Shown here: piece after piece, positions 1 through 23,313 of the stretch
Layout of the letters: each line of letters starts with the position of its first letter
How positions within the stretch are numbered: the stretch's first letter is position 1
Assembly (NCBI RefSeq): GCF_027596085.1
Contig: NC_072462.1
Span: forward strand, 17,026,921-17,090,920
Source: Anoplopoma fimbria
Taxonomy: Eukaryota; Chordata; Actinopteri; Perciformes; Anoplopomatidae
DNA length: 64,000 nucleotides
Direction of reading: 5' to 3'
Program-made: the position numbers and the translations under genes
The notes under the pieces: model-generated
Seen by the model: only the letters and a program-made list of their open reading frames with translations
The model's database searches: none
What the model was told of the DNA's origin: nothing

Positions 1-322
1 TCAGCCCTGAAGGAACACTCCGTTTCCCAGGACTATTAGAGAGTGATGAGTATCATAATGACTCCAGGAACACTTCATTATCATTATAATGTAATATATT
101 AAGGGAAATAGAAGAGATGCATGTGTGTGGTCCAGGCCAGAGCCACTGACTTTCGTATGAGCAGGTGGGTAGAGGGCAGCTGCAAAACCATGGTTCCAAA
201 GCATGTTATTGTACAATCAATAAAACACGCTTCAATCTTTAGCCTACGTTGATATTTTATTGGCTAAAGGTTGCTGTAACTGGCAGGGATCGCTGTGAGG
301 TGTCTATGTGCGGGTGACTCAC

Positions 323-11941
<11,619 letters not shown>

Positions 11942-12005
11942 GGTGCAAACACACACCCGACACTCACACACCAGGAGGAGCTCAACAGGACAGACAGCAC
12001 CCTCC
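11942..12005 (-). other. nnt: nnt 5' UTR part of exon 2
   Basis: On the minus strand a pyrimidine-rich acceptor ending CCCCCAG lies just above 12005, and the sequence then runs without interruption to the start codon at 11941. This fits an untranslated leader spliced to the non-coding first exon near 13.85 kb. The reading frame stays open above the ATG, so start choice rests on the ATG context and the transit-peptide character. Confidence 0.7.
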
Positions 12006-13822
12006 CTGGGGGTGAGACAAGTGAGAGAGATAAGGGCACCAGCAGACAGAGGGGGGTTATGGGTAAAGAAGAATAACAGGAGGATGAAAGTGTGTGAAAG
12101 GGAGAGGGAACGTATATGTGCATGTCGATATCTCTATCTATCATTATCAGATGTAAATTCAATTGCATATACTCTCACATTTTAAAAAGAAGGTACATAA
12201 GTTGTGCTTCCAAGTTTCACATAAATATGTCCTACCCTGTTACCTTGAAGATCAAACACACACACACTTATGACCTATGTTTATGCAACAGGTTACACAC
12301 TTTCCTACGTGCATTTGCACCCAAATCCAACACACAATCTGGATGTACATTTCTAACCCATTTCCAAGGATAAAAATAACTGACACATCTTTAAATTAGC
12401 AAAGTCACAGGAAACCAAAGCCCTACACAGCCTACTGAAGGACTCTGAGGCAGTAGACAGCATGAGGGACACGGCATGTTTACTTTAAAAGGGAGATAAT
12501 GGAACTGGGATAAACTGGGATAGCTTAGCTGGAGTAGTAGGGTTGAACTAGAATTGACCGGCAATAAAAAGTAGAGGTTGTTTTAGTTAAAAGGTCAAAA
12601 GCACACATCGATTTTAAGGGGTAAACTTAAAATTAAAACTGAAAACAACAAAGACTACTCATCAGTGCTGAAACGTAGTGATAGTTAAATGATTAGTCTA
12701 ATAATAATTTTGTTTATCAATTAATCACTAAGGTCATTTATCAAGTATGCCCAATAGGAGATTATGCTCCTCTTCCCCTTTTGTATCATTGCAACTTGAC
12801 TGCTATTTCACAATTTTTCCTGGAACTTACTTGGCAGACTTTAATGTAGTTGAGTAAAAGGATCATTATAACATTGCTTCTAATCAATGTAATACAAGTA
12901 AAGAGCAAAGCATAAGCGTATCAAAGCATACAGTAGGTCTAGTCTGTCAACATTTTGAAAGTATTATATTTTTTTGTCATTTAAAATTTATTAGAAAATT
13001 GTTAAAATGAGTCCAAATTGATGTCCTTAAATGACTTGTTTTGTCCAACCAACAATAAAAATAACAAATAAAGAAAAGCAACACTTCTTTACATTTGTAA
13101 ACATATTTCTTTTTTGCTTTTAGGATTTGCTAATTGTCAAAAATATGATATTAAAAAAAAAAAAGCTGTTTGTAGAGCAGTCCATATAAATACAAACTTT
13201 ATTGATTTCTCACAGTACAGCTACAGCCTCGCTGTGTTGTGTTCAGGACTCTTAATTCATATCAGAAAAACTAAAGCCACCACGTCATCAAAAAGTATCG
13301 CGATCTTAAAAAAACAAAAACAATTGTCATACATATCCAGTTCAACATGTTGCTAAAACTATAACGATAGCTCATAAGGAGGATGGACAAAGCATCTTAT
13401 CGTGTTGCTTTGTCCTGAATCCGGATTTAACCCGGGTCAGGACAACAATTGACCCAATTAATGACCAATAAATCAACCACTTCCAGCTGCAACACTGAGT
13501 CACAACTGTGTGTTATACAGAAAACATGAAGCGTAAAACTGGTGGATTTGATGTGTTTTTTGGTGTTCATTGCAGATTCTCTGGGGAGTCACAGATACAG
13601 ATGTTGTTATTATGCCTGCCACTTTCCTCCTTTTGTCTGCAACATTTAGCTGGGAGAGCTATCATGAGCTAGGTAGCGCTTTAGCCGGCAGCTAACACAC
13701 ATGTGCGTGAAGGCAACGCGTGACTCAAAAAGCCCCCAACTCAAGCACGGAAATGCAAAAACGAAACAAATGCACAGGGAAAAGCGAGAGTGGGAAAGTT
13801 AGCGGCAGACAACTCGACTGAC
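12006..13822 (-). other. first nnt intron, after the non-coding exon
   Basis: About 1.8 kb between the two leader exons. I see no gene, no recognisable mobile element and no long repeat in it. Confidence 0.5.
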
Positions 13823-13885
13823 CTCTGCGATAGTCCTGGCTCTGTGCAGCACAGGCGAACTCTCTGTCGACCCGGAAGATGTCTG
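13823..13885 (-). other. nnt: probable non-coding first exon and start region of nnt
   Basis: The minus strand has a clean donor (CGCAGAG then GTCAGT) at 13822, matching the acceptor at 12006. The upper limit is a guess because no transcript data are available. A CCGGAAG motif (13872-13878), the core bound by ETS/GABP factors and common at mitochondrial gene promoters, lies at the likely start. No TATA box is seen, as expected for a housekeeping gene. Confidence 0.6.
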
Positions 13886-16463
13886 GTGACAGAGGAGTGT
13901 TATTGGATCATATGAGATGCTGCAGCAGATGTTATCCCATGACTTTTGCTGTGTTGTCACTGACGAGGCATAACAAAGTCATTCATAGGCTTATTGTAGT
14001 TAAAATACTGTTTCACCAACAATTAACCTAACATTTTATCAATGAGATTAACATTAATGTTCATATTTTGTATTATTACCCTTGACATAATCATTTGCAA
14101 GTTAATTTAAGTATGACATTTTGTTTAAAACTCTTTGCAGGAAGCAATGCACTAGTCCGTTTCTAAATAGAAAACCCATCAGAATGCATATGCAATCATA
14201 AATAAATGTTTTAATAAGTAGGACATATACGTGTTTACTTCTATATCAGAAATGGCGTCCCAAAACCATGGACAAAATTTGCTGAAGGTGCAATTCTGTA
14301 TATTTCCACTGGGGGGGCGCTCTTTTACCATTTTATATCTACTATCGCATTGTGGCTAAAAAAGGTAATGAACTGTACTTCCCCATGGACTTACATATAC
14401 ATCTGAAAACAAATATGTCTGTCTGAATAATCCTGTTAATGGATTAATCAGTTCCGCTCACACTGCTAACAATGGCACATTTTCAAATATGTGGCGCAAG
14501 GCTCACATTTCTCCACTAAGGAGTGTTTTTTAATGTTTTATTTTTATTTTTTGTGTCATGAACAGATTTTCATCCATTTTTTTCATTATTTTTAAGTTTC
14601 ATTGCTTCTTGAAATGAGAAAACTGATAATATAGCCTGATAAACTGAATACAGTAATCATAAATAAAATAGAATTTGAATTGAGGTTTTACGCAACATGT
14701 TGTCTGTTTCCTCCAGTGCTGGTGTTCTATTGTATCTGTGATTCTGTGCTTGTAGAGACTTGTGGAAGGTTGTTGGCTTTATTTTAACTGTAAATCTTTG
14801 CCAAGGAAGAAGAGGCATTGAAATAGAAGCTGTGTTGACACTCACTTGACATACAGTATATGTACTGTATATAGTATATATACTCTCTCTCACACACGTA
14901 CTGATCATCTGGTTCTCTTTATCAGGCTCAGAGAGTGGAATGCATTGTTGCTATGCCTGGTTCTGATTTGAGCTTTTCACAGTAAAGACGGCTCTTCTAA
15001 TTGCATTGGCTTCGCTTGAGCATCTTGTGTTTTTTTTTTTTTTTCTATATTCTGTTTTCTTTTGTGTGTATTTTTGAGGTCAGGGAGCAGATAGAAGAAC
15101 ATTTCAAAACCGTAAAGATCCTTAACAGTCTTGTTTTTAGTCATTTCAAAGTATGTAACAGTACCTGTTACACACCTGTACCAGTAGCTGTACCCCGCTT
15201 TGTTAAGTAGTCAGATATGTTTATGTCATATCCCTAGTTGCATGTCCATCTTTTTTCATAAAATGTCTCCTCTTTCTCTTTCAGACCATGTGTGTTTTCC
15301 ATGTAATTATTTTGTTAATTAAATATGTTGATTGAGTGTTGAATGTTGGAGAATTGTAAAACAAAAAGCATCAAAATGTGGTTATCTGATGCCTTACTTC
15401 AAAAAGGAGAAAACAATAGAATTCTAGATCAATCCCATTCCCATATGAATCTTATTAGGATTCATCTCACTGCTGCTCTCAACTTCATACTTTTTTGTTT
15501 TTGGTTCATGTTTTAGCTCCAAGATGCTTGGATTATTTCCTTAGCTACAGAATTAATTTGAAGAATTTAAAATGCAGTGTAAATACTTTTTTCATATATG
15601 TTTACACTATAATCATTTATAACCTAACAAGACATAAAACAATCTGCATTTTAGACAACTTAGTGTTTAATAGATAACTAAAAAAGCAGTACATAAGATT
15701 GTCAAATTCCAGGCTACAGGTTTTAGGAGTCCTGTGGTCTTATGCTAATATCAGCTGTTAAAGGCTTTAGTTTGATTGGGTTAAGATTTTAATTGGTTGA
15801 GTATTTATGGGGCAGTAATGTGAGGAATGAATTACTTTTCAGAGTCTTCAGGGTGGCCTAAGGCCAACTTTGTCTCAGATTCACAACTTTGAACTGTGAA
15901 CTTATCGAGACTGGGGGCGTCTATTAACCTGTCTGGGTTATTTATGGTCACTGCCATTTGCCTTCATTTAAAAGTTGAACAAAGTTTGAACAAATGGTTT
16001 TAAGATGAACTGCACAAACTATAATTTCCACTTTGACTCCCTCAGTCTGTCAACACTCGTTTCCTTCTCCTCCTACACGTGTGAGACAGCCTGCAATAGT
16101 CAGTGCTGGTCTCTGATGGATAGTGACAGATATTGAAATAGAAAACTGTCACGATCGTCACCAGATGTAATAATGCAAGTAATTTGATCCTTGCAGGGAT
16201 ATTGTATATTCACTTGCCTCTCTCTAAAGAAGGCTCAGAGGTCAGGATCAGACTCACAGCAGCACCCCTGAAGCAGTTAGGCATTTGCTCTCTTGATCAA
16301 AAACACAGCAGGGTAGTTGACCTTAATCCTACTTATGTTACGAAACAATGTGCCTGTTTTGCATGTGACCGATTGTTTTTTTTATTGGGAACGAACCTAA
16401 ACCAGTCAGCTGTGGGACAAAGCAGCACCACACACATACACACAGAGAATGTGTGTGAGAGAG

Positions 16464-16494
<31 letters not shown>

Positions 16495-16860
16495 AAGAAA
16501 ATGCTTTGAAGTCTCTGAAAATTCCATGAGTTTCCTGTTAACGATCTCGGGTATAATGTGAACCAGGAGTGCATGTGTGCAAGGAGAGGGAAGTCCCACC
16601 AGTCAGTCTATCTCTGCTGGTGAGAGAGGCTCACATCCCTGCAGCCTTTGCTGTTCTTTTACCTTTGCGATTCATGTCAGGTTGGGTTCACCTGTTTTTT
16701 TTATGATACCGATTTCTTCAGCCTTTAATGAGGGTTTGAATTTGGGTATTTCTCAGTTTTGTGATTGTTGTTCTGGAGCTTTTCAATTTTGAATCACTTT
16801 TAAACAGCTGACAGTCTGTTTCAGATGCAACACTGCAGCCTACTATCTAGCACAAATGTA
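13886..16860. other. spacer between nnt and the CCDC80-like gene
   Basis: About 3 kb separating two divergently transcribed genes. It contains AT-rich anonymous sequence, a short palindromic AT tract near 14850-14880 (gtatatgtactgtatatag) and a GA/CA-rich simple stretch at 16433-16500. Nothing here supports a gene. The proximal promoters of both neighbours should lie at its ends, but no TATA box is convincing. Confidence 0.5.
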
Positions 16861-16942
16861 TTTTTTAATCAGAGGAGGATTTGTGAGCCGCTAACCACTT
16901 CCAGCTGATCAGCAAACCAGCCACTCGACCGTGTCAACAACG

Positions 16943-19900
16943 ATGTTTCATTCCTGTAAGTCGCACTGGCCTCTGCTATTGTTTGCTGCTCTCTGGAGCT
17001 ACCCGGGTTTGCTCACCGCCTGGCCCGGCATCAGTCGCAGCAAGCCCAAGGATCAGCTGGACCCTAATGTGAGAGACTGGGGAGACTATTCAGATCTCCC
17101 TCCGGGCATGGAGCATGGGTTGGGGTTGGATGAAGATCATGCAGACAACAGAGGGGTTGGAGGGTCCTCATTGAGCCTGGATCCAGAGTTGGATTTCTTG
17201 GCGGACTTTGCAGGCAAGACAAACGAACTGATCAGCTGATGTATCTACTTGTCTGTTTACATACAAACAGTACAGTACTTAACAGTGCCCCTTCTCTCCT
17301 CCAGGTAAAAAGAGACTGTGGGTGATAACAGCCCCATCCCACAATGACCACTACCTTCGTATGATGGAGAAACAGCTGGAAGACATGGAGCAGGTACTGT
17401 ACTGACCTATTTATACCTTTTGGAGATTATTTCTCAAATTTCTTTCATTTAATTTGGGGAAATATTTCGAAGAAATTTCACTCAAAACAGCATCCTTTCT
17501 ATCTATTCGGTAACTCCTTTGTCTCTCCCTGTCTCTTTCAGAAAGGGCTGAACTGCCGTCTAGCAGAAAGAGACACGTTCATCATCACCATCATCCAGAA
17601 TGCCATGATGGAAGGTCGAATCCAGAAAACAACTTTCCAAGGAGAAGCCACGGTGGAGAGTCTGGACCCTGACACAGTTAGCAAACTGCTGCACTACCTG
17701 GAGCTTACCAGTCAGGTAACCATTTAGTCTTCTGACAAAACAAATTACAGTCAATTAGAATTATTTGTTTTTAGAAAATAAAAATATATATATTGTCTGT
17801 TTCTCCTTTGTGGGTACCTGTGCTTGAGTGTTTATACTGCAACAATTGTTTCAGGAGCAAGGGTTCACCATGCTGGTTCTGAAGAAGAACCTTCGGGTCA
17901 GTGAGCGCTTCCCTTATCCGGTCCGTGTTGAGGCGATTTTGGAGCTCATTGATCAGTTCCCCGTTAGGAAGCTGGAGAAGATGACCAGAAAAGGATCCAA
18001 CTTGAGGTTCCATTATACCACTGTGTGTTATTCACTGTACTGATAGAGAATGGAGGAAATATATAAGAAGTTCAGTCATTGCACTTTACATTGAAAATAA
18101 TGCTGTTGTAGGAAAAATTACCAATATTTTACATTCTTAAAATGTATCTTCAGTTTGTTGTTGTTGTAAAATACATTTTAAGAATGTAAAATATTGGTTG
18201 TTGTTGTTGTTGTTGTTTAAGAGTTGTTGTGTAAGATGTTGATGTTTGCTATACAATTGACCGTGCCGAGCAATCGGAATTTGTGGTTTTTCCATGTGGA
18301 TTTTGATTGAAGTTATGGAGGAAAAACCAACACAATTCCTCTCAGACAAAATGTTGTTTTTTTTATTTAGGTGTAAAACCACTAAAAAGAAGGTTGTGAT
18401 GAAAAGAAAAAAGATAAAGAAGAAGATGATACTGAGCCCTCAGAGGCGAAGCAATGTAACTTCTGTCGTGGCATTACAAAGAAAACCTCCCATGGACAAA
18501 AAAGCTGCCCTGAAGAGTAAAATCCAGGATATACTGAGTGGACGGTCGAGGTTTGTTATCCGTAAGGTGCCTTCCGCGGGGTCCACAATGAGAAAGGACT
18601 CGACCAGTGGTGGTCGAAAGTCTTCTAACGGACAGGAAAGAGTGCACAGCCCTCCATCTGTGTCAAAGAGTATCGAAGAAGTAAAAAAAGACAGGTACTA
18701 TCTTCATATTTTTGTTCCATTTTTCAAACACACTGTAGTAGATAAAAGAGGGTGGATGTTCAAACCTTGCTTAGATTTTGTGTTCCCATCTGGTAGGTCA
18801 TGCCTCCTCATCACTTTACATCAGACAGAAGTACTTTTTTAGTGCTGGATGAACATCAAAGTGGTCTTTTTTTCTATTCTACTGCAGGCCTGACTCTGCT
18901 GTGGAAGAAGAGAGGAGGAGAAATGTAGGGAAAAACAGTGAAGATAAAAAAGAGCAAAATGTAAAGGATGACACACAGGAAAAACAAAGATCTAAGAAAA
19001 AGGGTAAAGGGAAAAAAGGGAAGAAAGGAAGAGGGAAAAAGTCCAATAGAGAGGCCAGTGAGAAGGATAAAACAGCCCTGAAGGAGTTTTTGGACACTTT
19101 TAAGGGGACAAGAAGGTTAATGGTGAGAACTGTCTCTTTTTGCATTCTGGTGTTTTCCTTTTTCTCTGTCTTTTATTTCTAATCCTTATATACATCAACA
19201 TTATAAATGCATGCACACATTTGACTTTTATGACACATCTACACCTGATCAGCACCTTATATCATCCATTTGGACTGATGTATATATTTCTGTGTTGGCC
19301 TGGTGCTAGTTGATTTCAACGCCCAGCAGAGATGCAAAACTGTTCATGCAGCAGAAAGACGACAGCGAGAAGCAACACTGTGACCTCGCTTTTAGGAAGA
19401 TCACTATGGCCACCATTGTGGGAGAGGGAAGTGACGCCACGCTCACGCTGCAACACCACCAGCTTGGTAAAGAGGGCCTGTACAGTTTTGTTTACCTGTA
19501 CGATGTTGTCTGTTTGAAAATGTGCATTTAATAATATTGGAATAGGTTCCCTCTAGAGGTTTTCCAAGTAATCGGAAGGTGTAGATATGATCTATTTGTT
19601 ATGGCTACTAACTAATGTTTGAGGATTCCGAACAAAAAGTTGTGATCAAAGGCAAATATGTTTTTTCTATGGTTACAGACGTAGAGTTGTAAGTCACTGT
19701 TAAGTACTCTGAAAGAGTTATTTTCTTCACTCTCGCATATGTTGTTAAAAGGATCATACTAGGGATTTTCAAGCTTTTTCGTCTTAACTAATTTATTTTT
19801 CACACATTCAGCTGGGACTGCTTTCTTATTGTGTTGCCAACATTTGTTATTGAGCTGTGGTGTGTTTACATGCTGTGGGTATTTCTGACTTCCAACAGCT

Positions 19901-22878
19901 GAACAGCAGCCATTTGAATGGAAAACAAGAGTGTGTGCTCTGAAGCTGTCCCACTAAAACTACAGGGGTGCTTTGAGCTCAGTGAAAACAAATGTTTAGT
20001 AGTTTAGTGTGTTAGCATGCTTACATTTGCTCAATTAGTAGTTAACACACTATAAACTATAGCTGATGGGAATGTTGTTTGGCTTGTAGGTATTCGGTGA
20101 TAAATCCAACCTACTTGAATCCTAAACAACAACCCTGTAATAAATACTGTCGTTGAAGGTTATATGTTTCAAACATTGTTCAGAGGTGGTGATTCATCTT
20201 TATGTTAGTTTTGAATCATAGGTAATGTTTGGTTTGACCGGGTTTCATTAAACTAAGATGTCCCTGGTAACTTGTCTGCTCCCTTTACATCTATATGCAG
20301 ACATATTTATTAATATATTTATTTGTGTTTCAGAGTCGGAGCCTCCACTCAGTGACCAATCAGAACATTTCTCAGATTCAGGCCTGATCTCTCTGTTAAG
20401 AACAGAGCTCGGCTTGTCGTCCTCTGACCTCTTTTCTATGACCGTCACAGACTACGACATCAAACCCAATGTAAGTCAGGATTATGTTTTTTTATCCTTT
20501 TATGTGGGTTTGATAAGCATGCATGCTTGTTTTCAGCACCACTCTCACTCATGATGACACCTAGAAGTGTAGTCGAGTTCAAAGCAGCTCAGAGTGATGA
20601 TAACAATATTCACCTGGTCTGCCAAGCTAGTACAGAAGAGGCAACATTTTGTTTTACTAGTAGGACAAAGTTGGTGCCATCCTTTCAATTGTGTGTTGAA
20701 ATCTCAAAAAATCCAGCATAATTTAAAAAGAGATTTATAAAGTAGGCAATTCATCATTCATTTATTTATAATCCAGCTGTGTCATAATAATAATAATAAT
20801 CAATCAATCCTTTATTAGTCCCACAATGGGGAAATTATTTCTCTGCATTTAACCCATCCCGGAGGAGCAGCGGGCTGCAATGAAGCGCCCGGGGAGCAAC
20901 TTGGGGTTAGGTGTCTCGCTCAAGGACACCTCGGCATGTTGCCGGTAGAGGGGTTTGAACCACCAACCTTGTGGTTACGGGACAAGCGCTCTACCTTATG
21001 TGCCACAGCCGCCCCATAGCTGTATTTCTACACTGTCCACTTCTTTTTTGCCTTTTAAGGAAATGCCAAGAACCCCTGATTTAAATCTATGTAATAAAAA
21101 TACACTTAACTTGACTAGGCTTGTCCCTCTGTGTTTGCTGTGCCTGATTTGCATGTATTATCCCCCCTAGAAAGTCTTTGAGGCTCCTCCATCAGGCCCT
21201 GCTCTGTTTGAGTACATTGACAACTTTCCCTCAAGGCGTTCAGAAAAAGAAAAAGAAAGAAGGAGTCCTCCGTCCTGCTCTAATGGCAAGCAAAAGCCTG
21301 GAGCTGAAAATACACTGCTCAGGTACTGTGCTGTAATTCAGTGTTCATGATTAACTAATATAGGGAAAAACAGCCTCTTCAGAAATCAAATCAAATATGT
21401 TCTCATTTTTATTTACAATGCTCTGATGTCACATAATACTGACTCTTAGCACAACATTTAAAATGACATGGCTTTTGTTCTTGATGTTTAGGTTCATGTC
21501 TAAGAGGAGACTGCTGCTCATCTCTGCTCCATCTGAGGACGACTACTTCTTCCAACAGCAGATCTCTGCTCTCAATGGACAGGAGTGTCACCTGGGTCAG
21601 TAACTCACCACGCTTACAGCTACTGAACAATACACACTCTGTTTGCTCTGCAGTTTTTGGCGCAATATGTAAATGTTATAACTGAGTGAGGATTTCCCTC
21701 TGACCTTCAAAGAACCCTTTGTTTACCTTATTGGGCAGAAATTGGTCATACATGTCATTAAAGTGTATTGCATTATTTTTTATTATTAAATAGTCTCATC
21801 TTTACTAAACTATACTGTATTATGTAATCTGACACAGATATATGCAGAAAAGGGAAAGCAATAAAGTAATTTACGCAAGTACTGAGCTTAAGTACAATTT
21901 TGAGTAGTTCCATTGTATGCTACCATATACTTCAACACTCACAAGGAAATATCACACTTTTTACTTCAATGCATTTATTTACTACTTACTTTGCAGATTT
22001 AGATTGATAAAGAAAGAGATAAGTCCACCTTTACCAGCTGCAACATCACAATTATGCTTACAAATGAATATATCAATTATTCTAATCCTTTAACATAATA
22101 TATATAGTTCTGAAATGTGCCATTGTGCAAAATGAGCATTTTTACTTAATGTGCATTTTGATATGGTGGTATTGCTGCTTTACTTAAGTAAATGATCGGA
22201 GTACTTCTTCCACTACTGGCTATTGATTGCTCACATTTACCCACTACTCATTTTTGGGTCTTTCTTCAGGAATTCGCCACTTTGCAATTTTGAGGCTGAC
22301 TGGAACTGGAGACAAAGCATCAGGAACTGTTGAGCTATTTCCCCTAAATGGTGAGTCCCAGTAATGTGGAGCAGTCCATGTACACGAAACGGTGATGGAA
22401 ATATCAACTTGGAATTTACTGCTAATGTTGTGTATATTGATAGTAATATATGGAGATATATCCAACGTTTTCCAGGACTCAAAGTTGTCTTTTAAAACCC
22501 CTTTTACTGTGTTTAATAAAGTGCACAACTTACTTTTCTCCAGGTCACAGTCAGAGTGAAGTTGAGCCGTTATCCGGTGACATGGTCAACAATCTGAGAG
22601 AACAGCTGAAGATCAGTAAGGACTACTTCAGCATGCTGGTTGTCGGGAAGGATAGCGATGTCAAGGCGTGGTTCCCATCACCCATGTGGTCCCTGGATAG
22701 CATCTACGACCTGGTGGACTCCATGGAGCTGCGCCTCCAGGAGGAGAAGCTTCAAAAGAGACTGGGGATCCACTGCCCTGAGGACAGAGGGACAGGAGGC
22801 AATGAGGGGGGGCATTATCCCGGCTATGATGAAGACGGGGCGGACGAACCGTACTTGTATCATCGGTCAGAGGAATGA
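16943..22878 (+). CDS. ccdc80l: CCDC80-like secreted protein with three P-DUDES domains
   Basis: Coding exons: 16943-17213, 17305-17393, 17542-17715, 17855-18006, 18371-18694, 18888-19122, 19310-19466, 20334-20470, 21171-21322, 21492-21595, 22270-22350, 22544-22878. They join in phase to 736 residues (human CCDC80 is near 950, so this is a shorter paralogue). MFHSCKSHWPLLLFAALWSY opens a signal peptide of about 25 residues. Three related repeats follow: residues 92-205 (KRLWVITAPSHNDHYLRMME), about 410-560 (LMLISTPSRDAKLF) and about 570-715 (KRRLLLISAPSEDDYFF), each with the conserved strand start. Between repeats 1 and 2 lies a Lys-rich linker (18371-19100). The end WSLDSIYDLVDSMELR matches the CCDC80 C-terminus closely. 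The family acts in the extracellular matrix; zebrafish paralogues are ccdc80l1 and ccdc80l2, and I cannot tell which this is. Intron 1 uses a GC donor. Confidence 0.88.
18120..18198. repeat. perfect 28-bp inverted repeat (hairpin) in CCDC80-like intron 4
   Basis: Arm 18120-18147 and arm 18171-18198 are exact reverse complements over 28 bases, separated by a 23-base loop. The loop and the right flank both carry TTG repeats. Such an arrangement could be a foldback element, a template-switch product or a small-RNA hairpin. No expression evidence is available. Confidence 0.9.
19985..20110 (+). repeat. degraded fish interspersed repeat (TTAGCA... family), copy 2
   Basis: This carries the blocks gttagcatgcttacatttgct, a tagctgatgggaatgt block and a tttggcttgtaggtattcggt block in the same order as the copy at 8283-8620. 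It sits in a CCDC80-like intron. It appears 3' truncated. Confidence 0.5.
20801..21015 (-). mobile_element. tRNA-derived SINE with LINE-like tail
   Basis: Read on the minus strand, the element begins GGGGCGGCTGTGGCACATAA, has an A-box-like start and a B box (GGTTCAAACCC, plus 20951-20961), then a body with the CAAGACACC-type segment, and ends TTTCCCCATTGTGGGACTAA followed by a GATT/TAA tail. The tail strongly resembles the LINE 3' end at about 60945-61009. Only a weak 6-base direct repeat (AGCTGT) flanks it, so the insertion is old. It lies in a CCDC80-like intron. Confidence 0.85.
21890..22225 (+). repeat. fish interspersed repeat with TACTTAAGTA-type ends, copy 1
   Basis: Blocks such as gagcttaagtacaatttt, tacttactttgcagattta, ccacctttaccagctgcaac, ctgaaatgtgccattgtg and a closing ggagtacttcttccactac match a repeat common in percomorph introns. 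A second diverged copy in the same orientation lies at about 31550-31870. I believe it is a non-autonomous element but cannot assign its class. Confidence 0.6.
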
Positions 22879-23050
22879 TGAGTTAGGAGGAGGAAGAGGA
22901 TGCAGTGAAATGAAGAAGAGCTACCAAAATTCTTGAGATGACACATCAAATAGATCATCACACATAAACAAAGACCACGAAAAACTCATGTTCAGGACTA
23001 ATATCTTCAAAGACTTACAATAATAAGATGAATATTTGATGCTTGCAAGT

Positions 23051-23056
23051 AATAAA
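23051..23056 (+). terminator. candidate polyadenylation signal of the CCDC80-like gene
   Basis: AATAAA about 170 bases past the stop codon; another AATAAA lies at 23091-23096. Either fits a short 3' UTR. Confidence 0.55.
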
Positions 23057-23234
23057 GGTCAAAGCAGAACAGAAAATATTTGAATGGTTTAATAAAAAGA
23101 AAGTGAAAGAATATGTGCACCATTCAACTTTTTGGTGTTCCATTATTTGATTACAGTAACAGCTTAAAAGGAATAAAGTCCATCTAAAGACAAGCAGACT
23201 GTCCTCTTTGGCAACGCTTCTGTCAGCTCTTTTT

Positions 23235-23237
<3 letters not shown>

Positions 23238-23311
<74 letters not shown>
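23238..23311. repeat. AC dinucleotide microsatellite
   Basis: About 37 uninterrupted AC units downstream of the CCDC80-like gene. Length this pure is expected to be polymorphic. Confidence 0.98.

Positions 23312-23313
<2 letters not shown>

Noticed and set aside
16184..16561. 125-codon open frame upstream of the CCDC80-like gene
   Set aside because: The last third is a GA-rich simple repeat (ERERDRER...) and nothing else resembles a protein.
16931..16942. Upstream GTG as start of the CCDC80-like protein
   Set aside because: Vertebrate genes rarely use GTG; the ATG at 16943 gives an immediate signal peptide.
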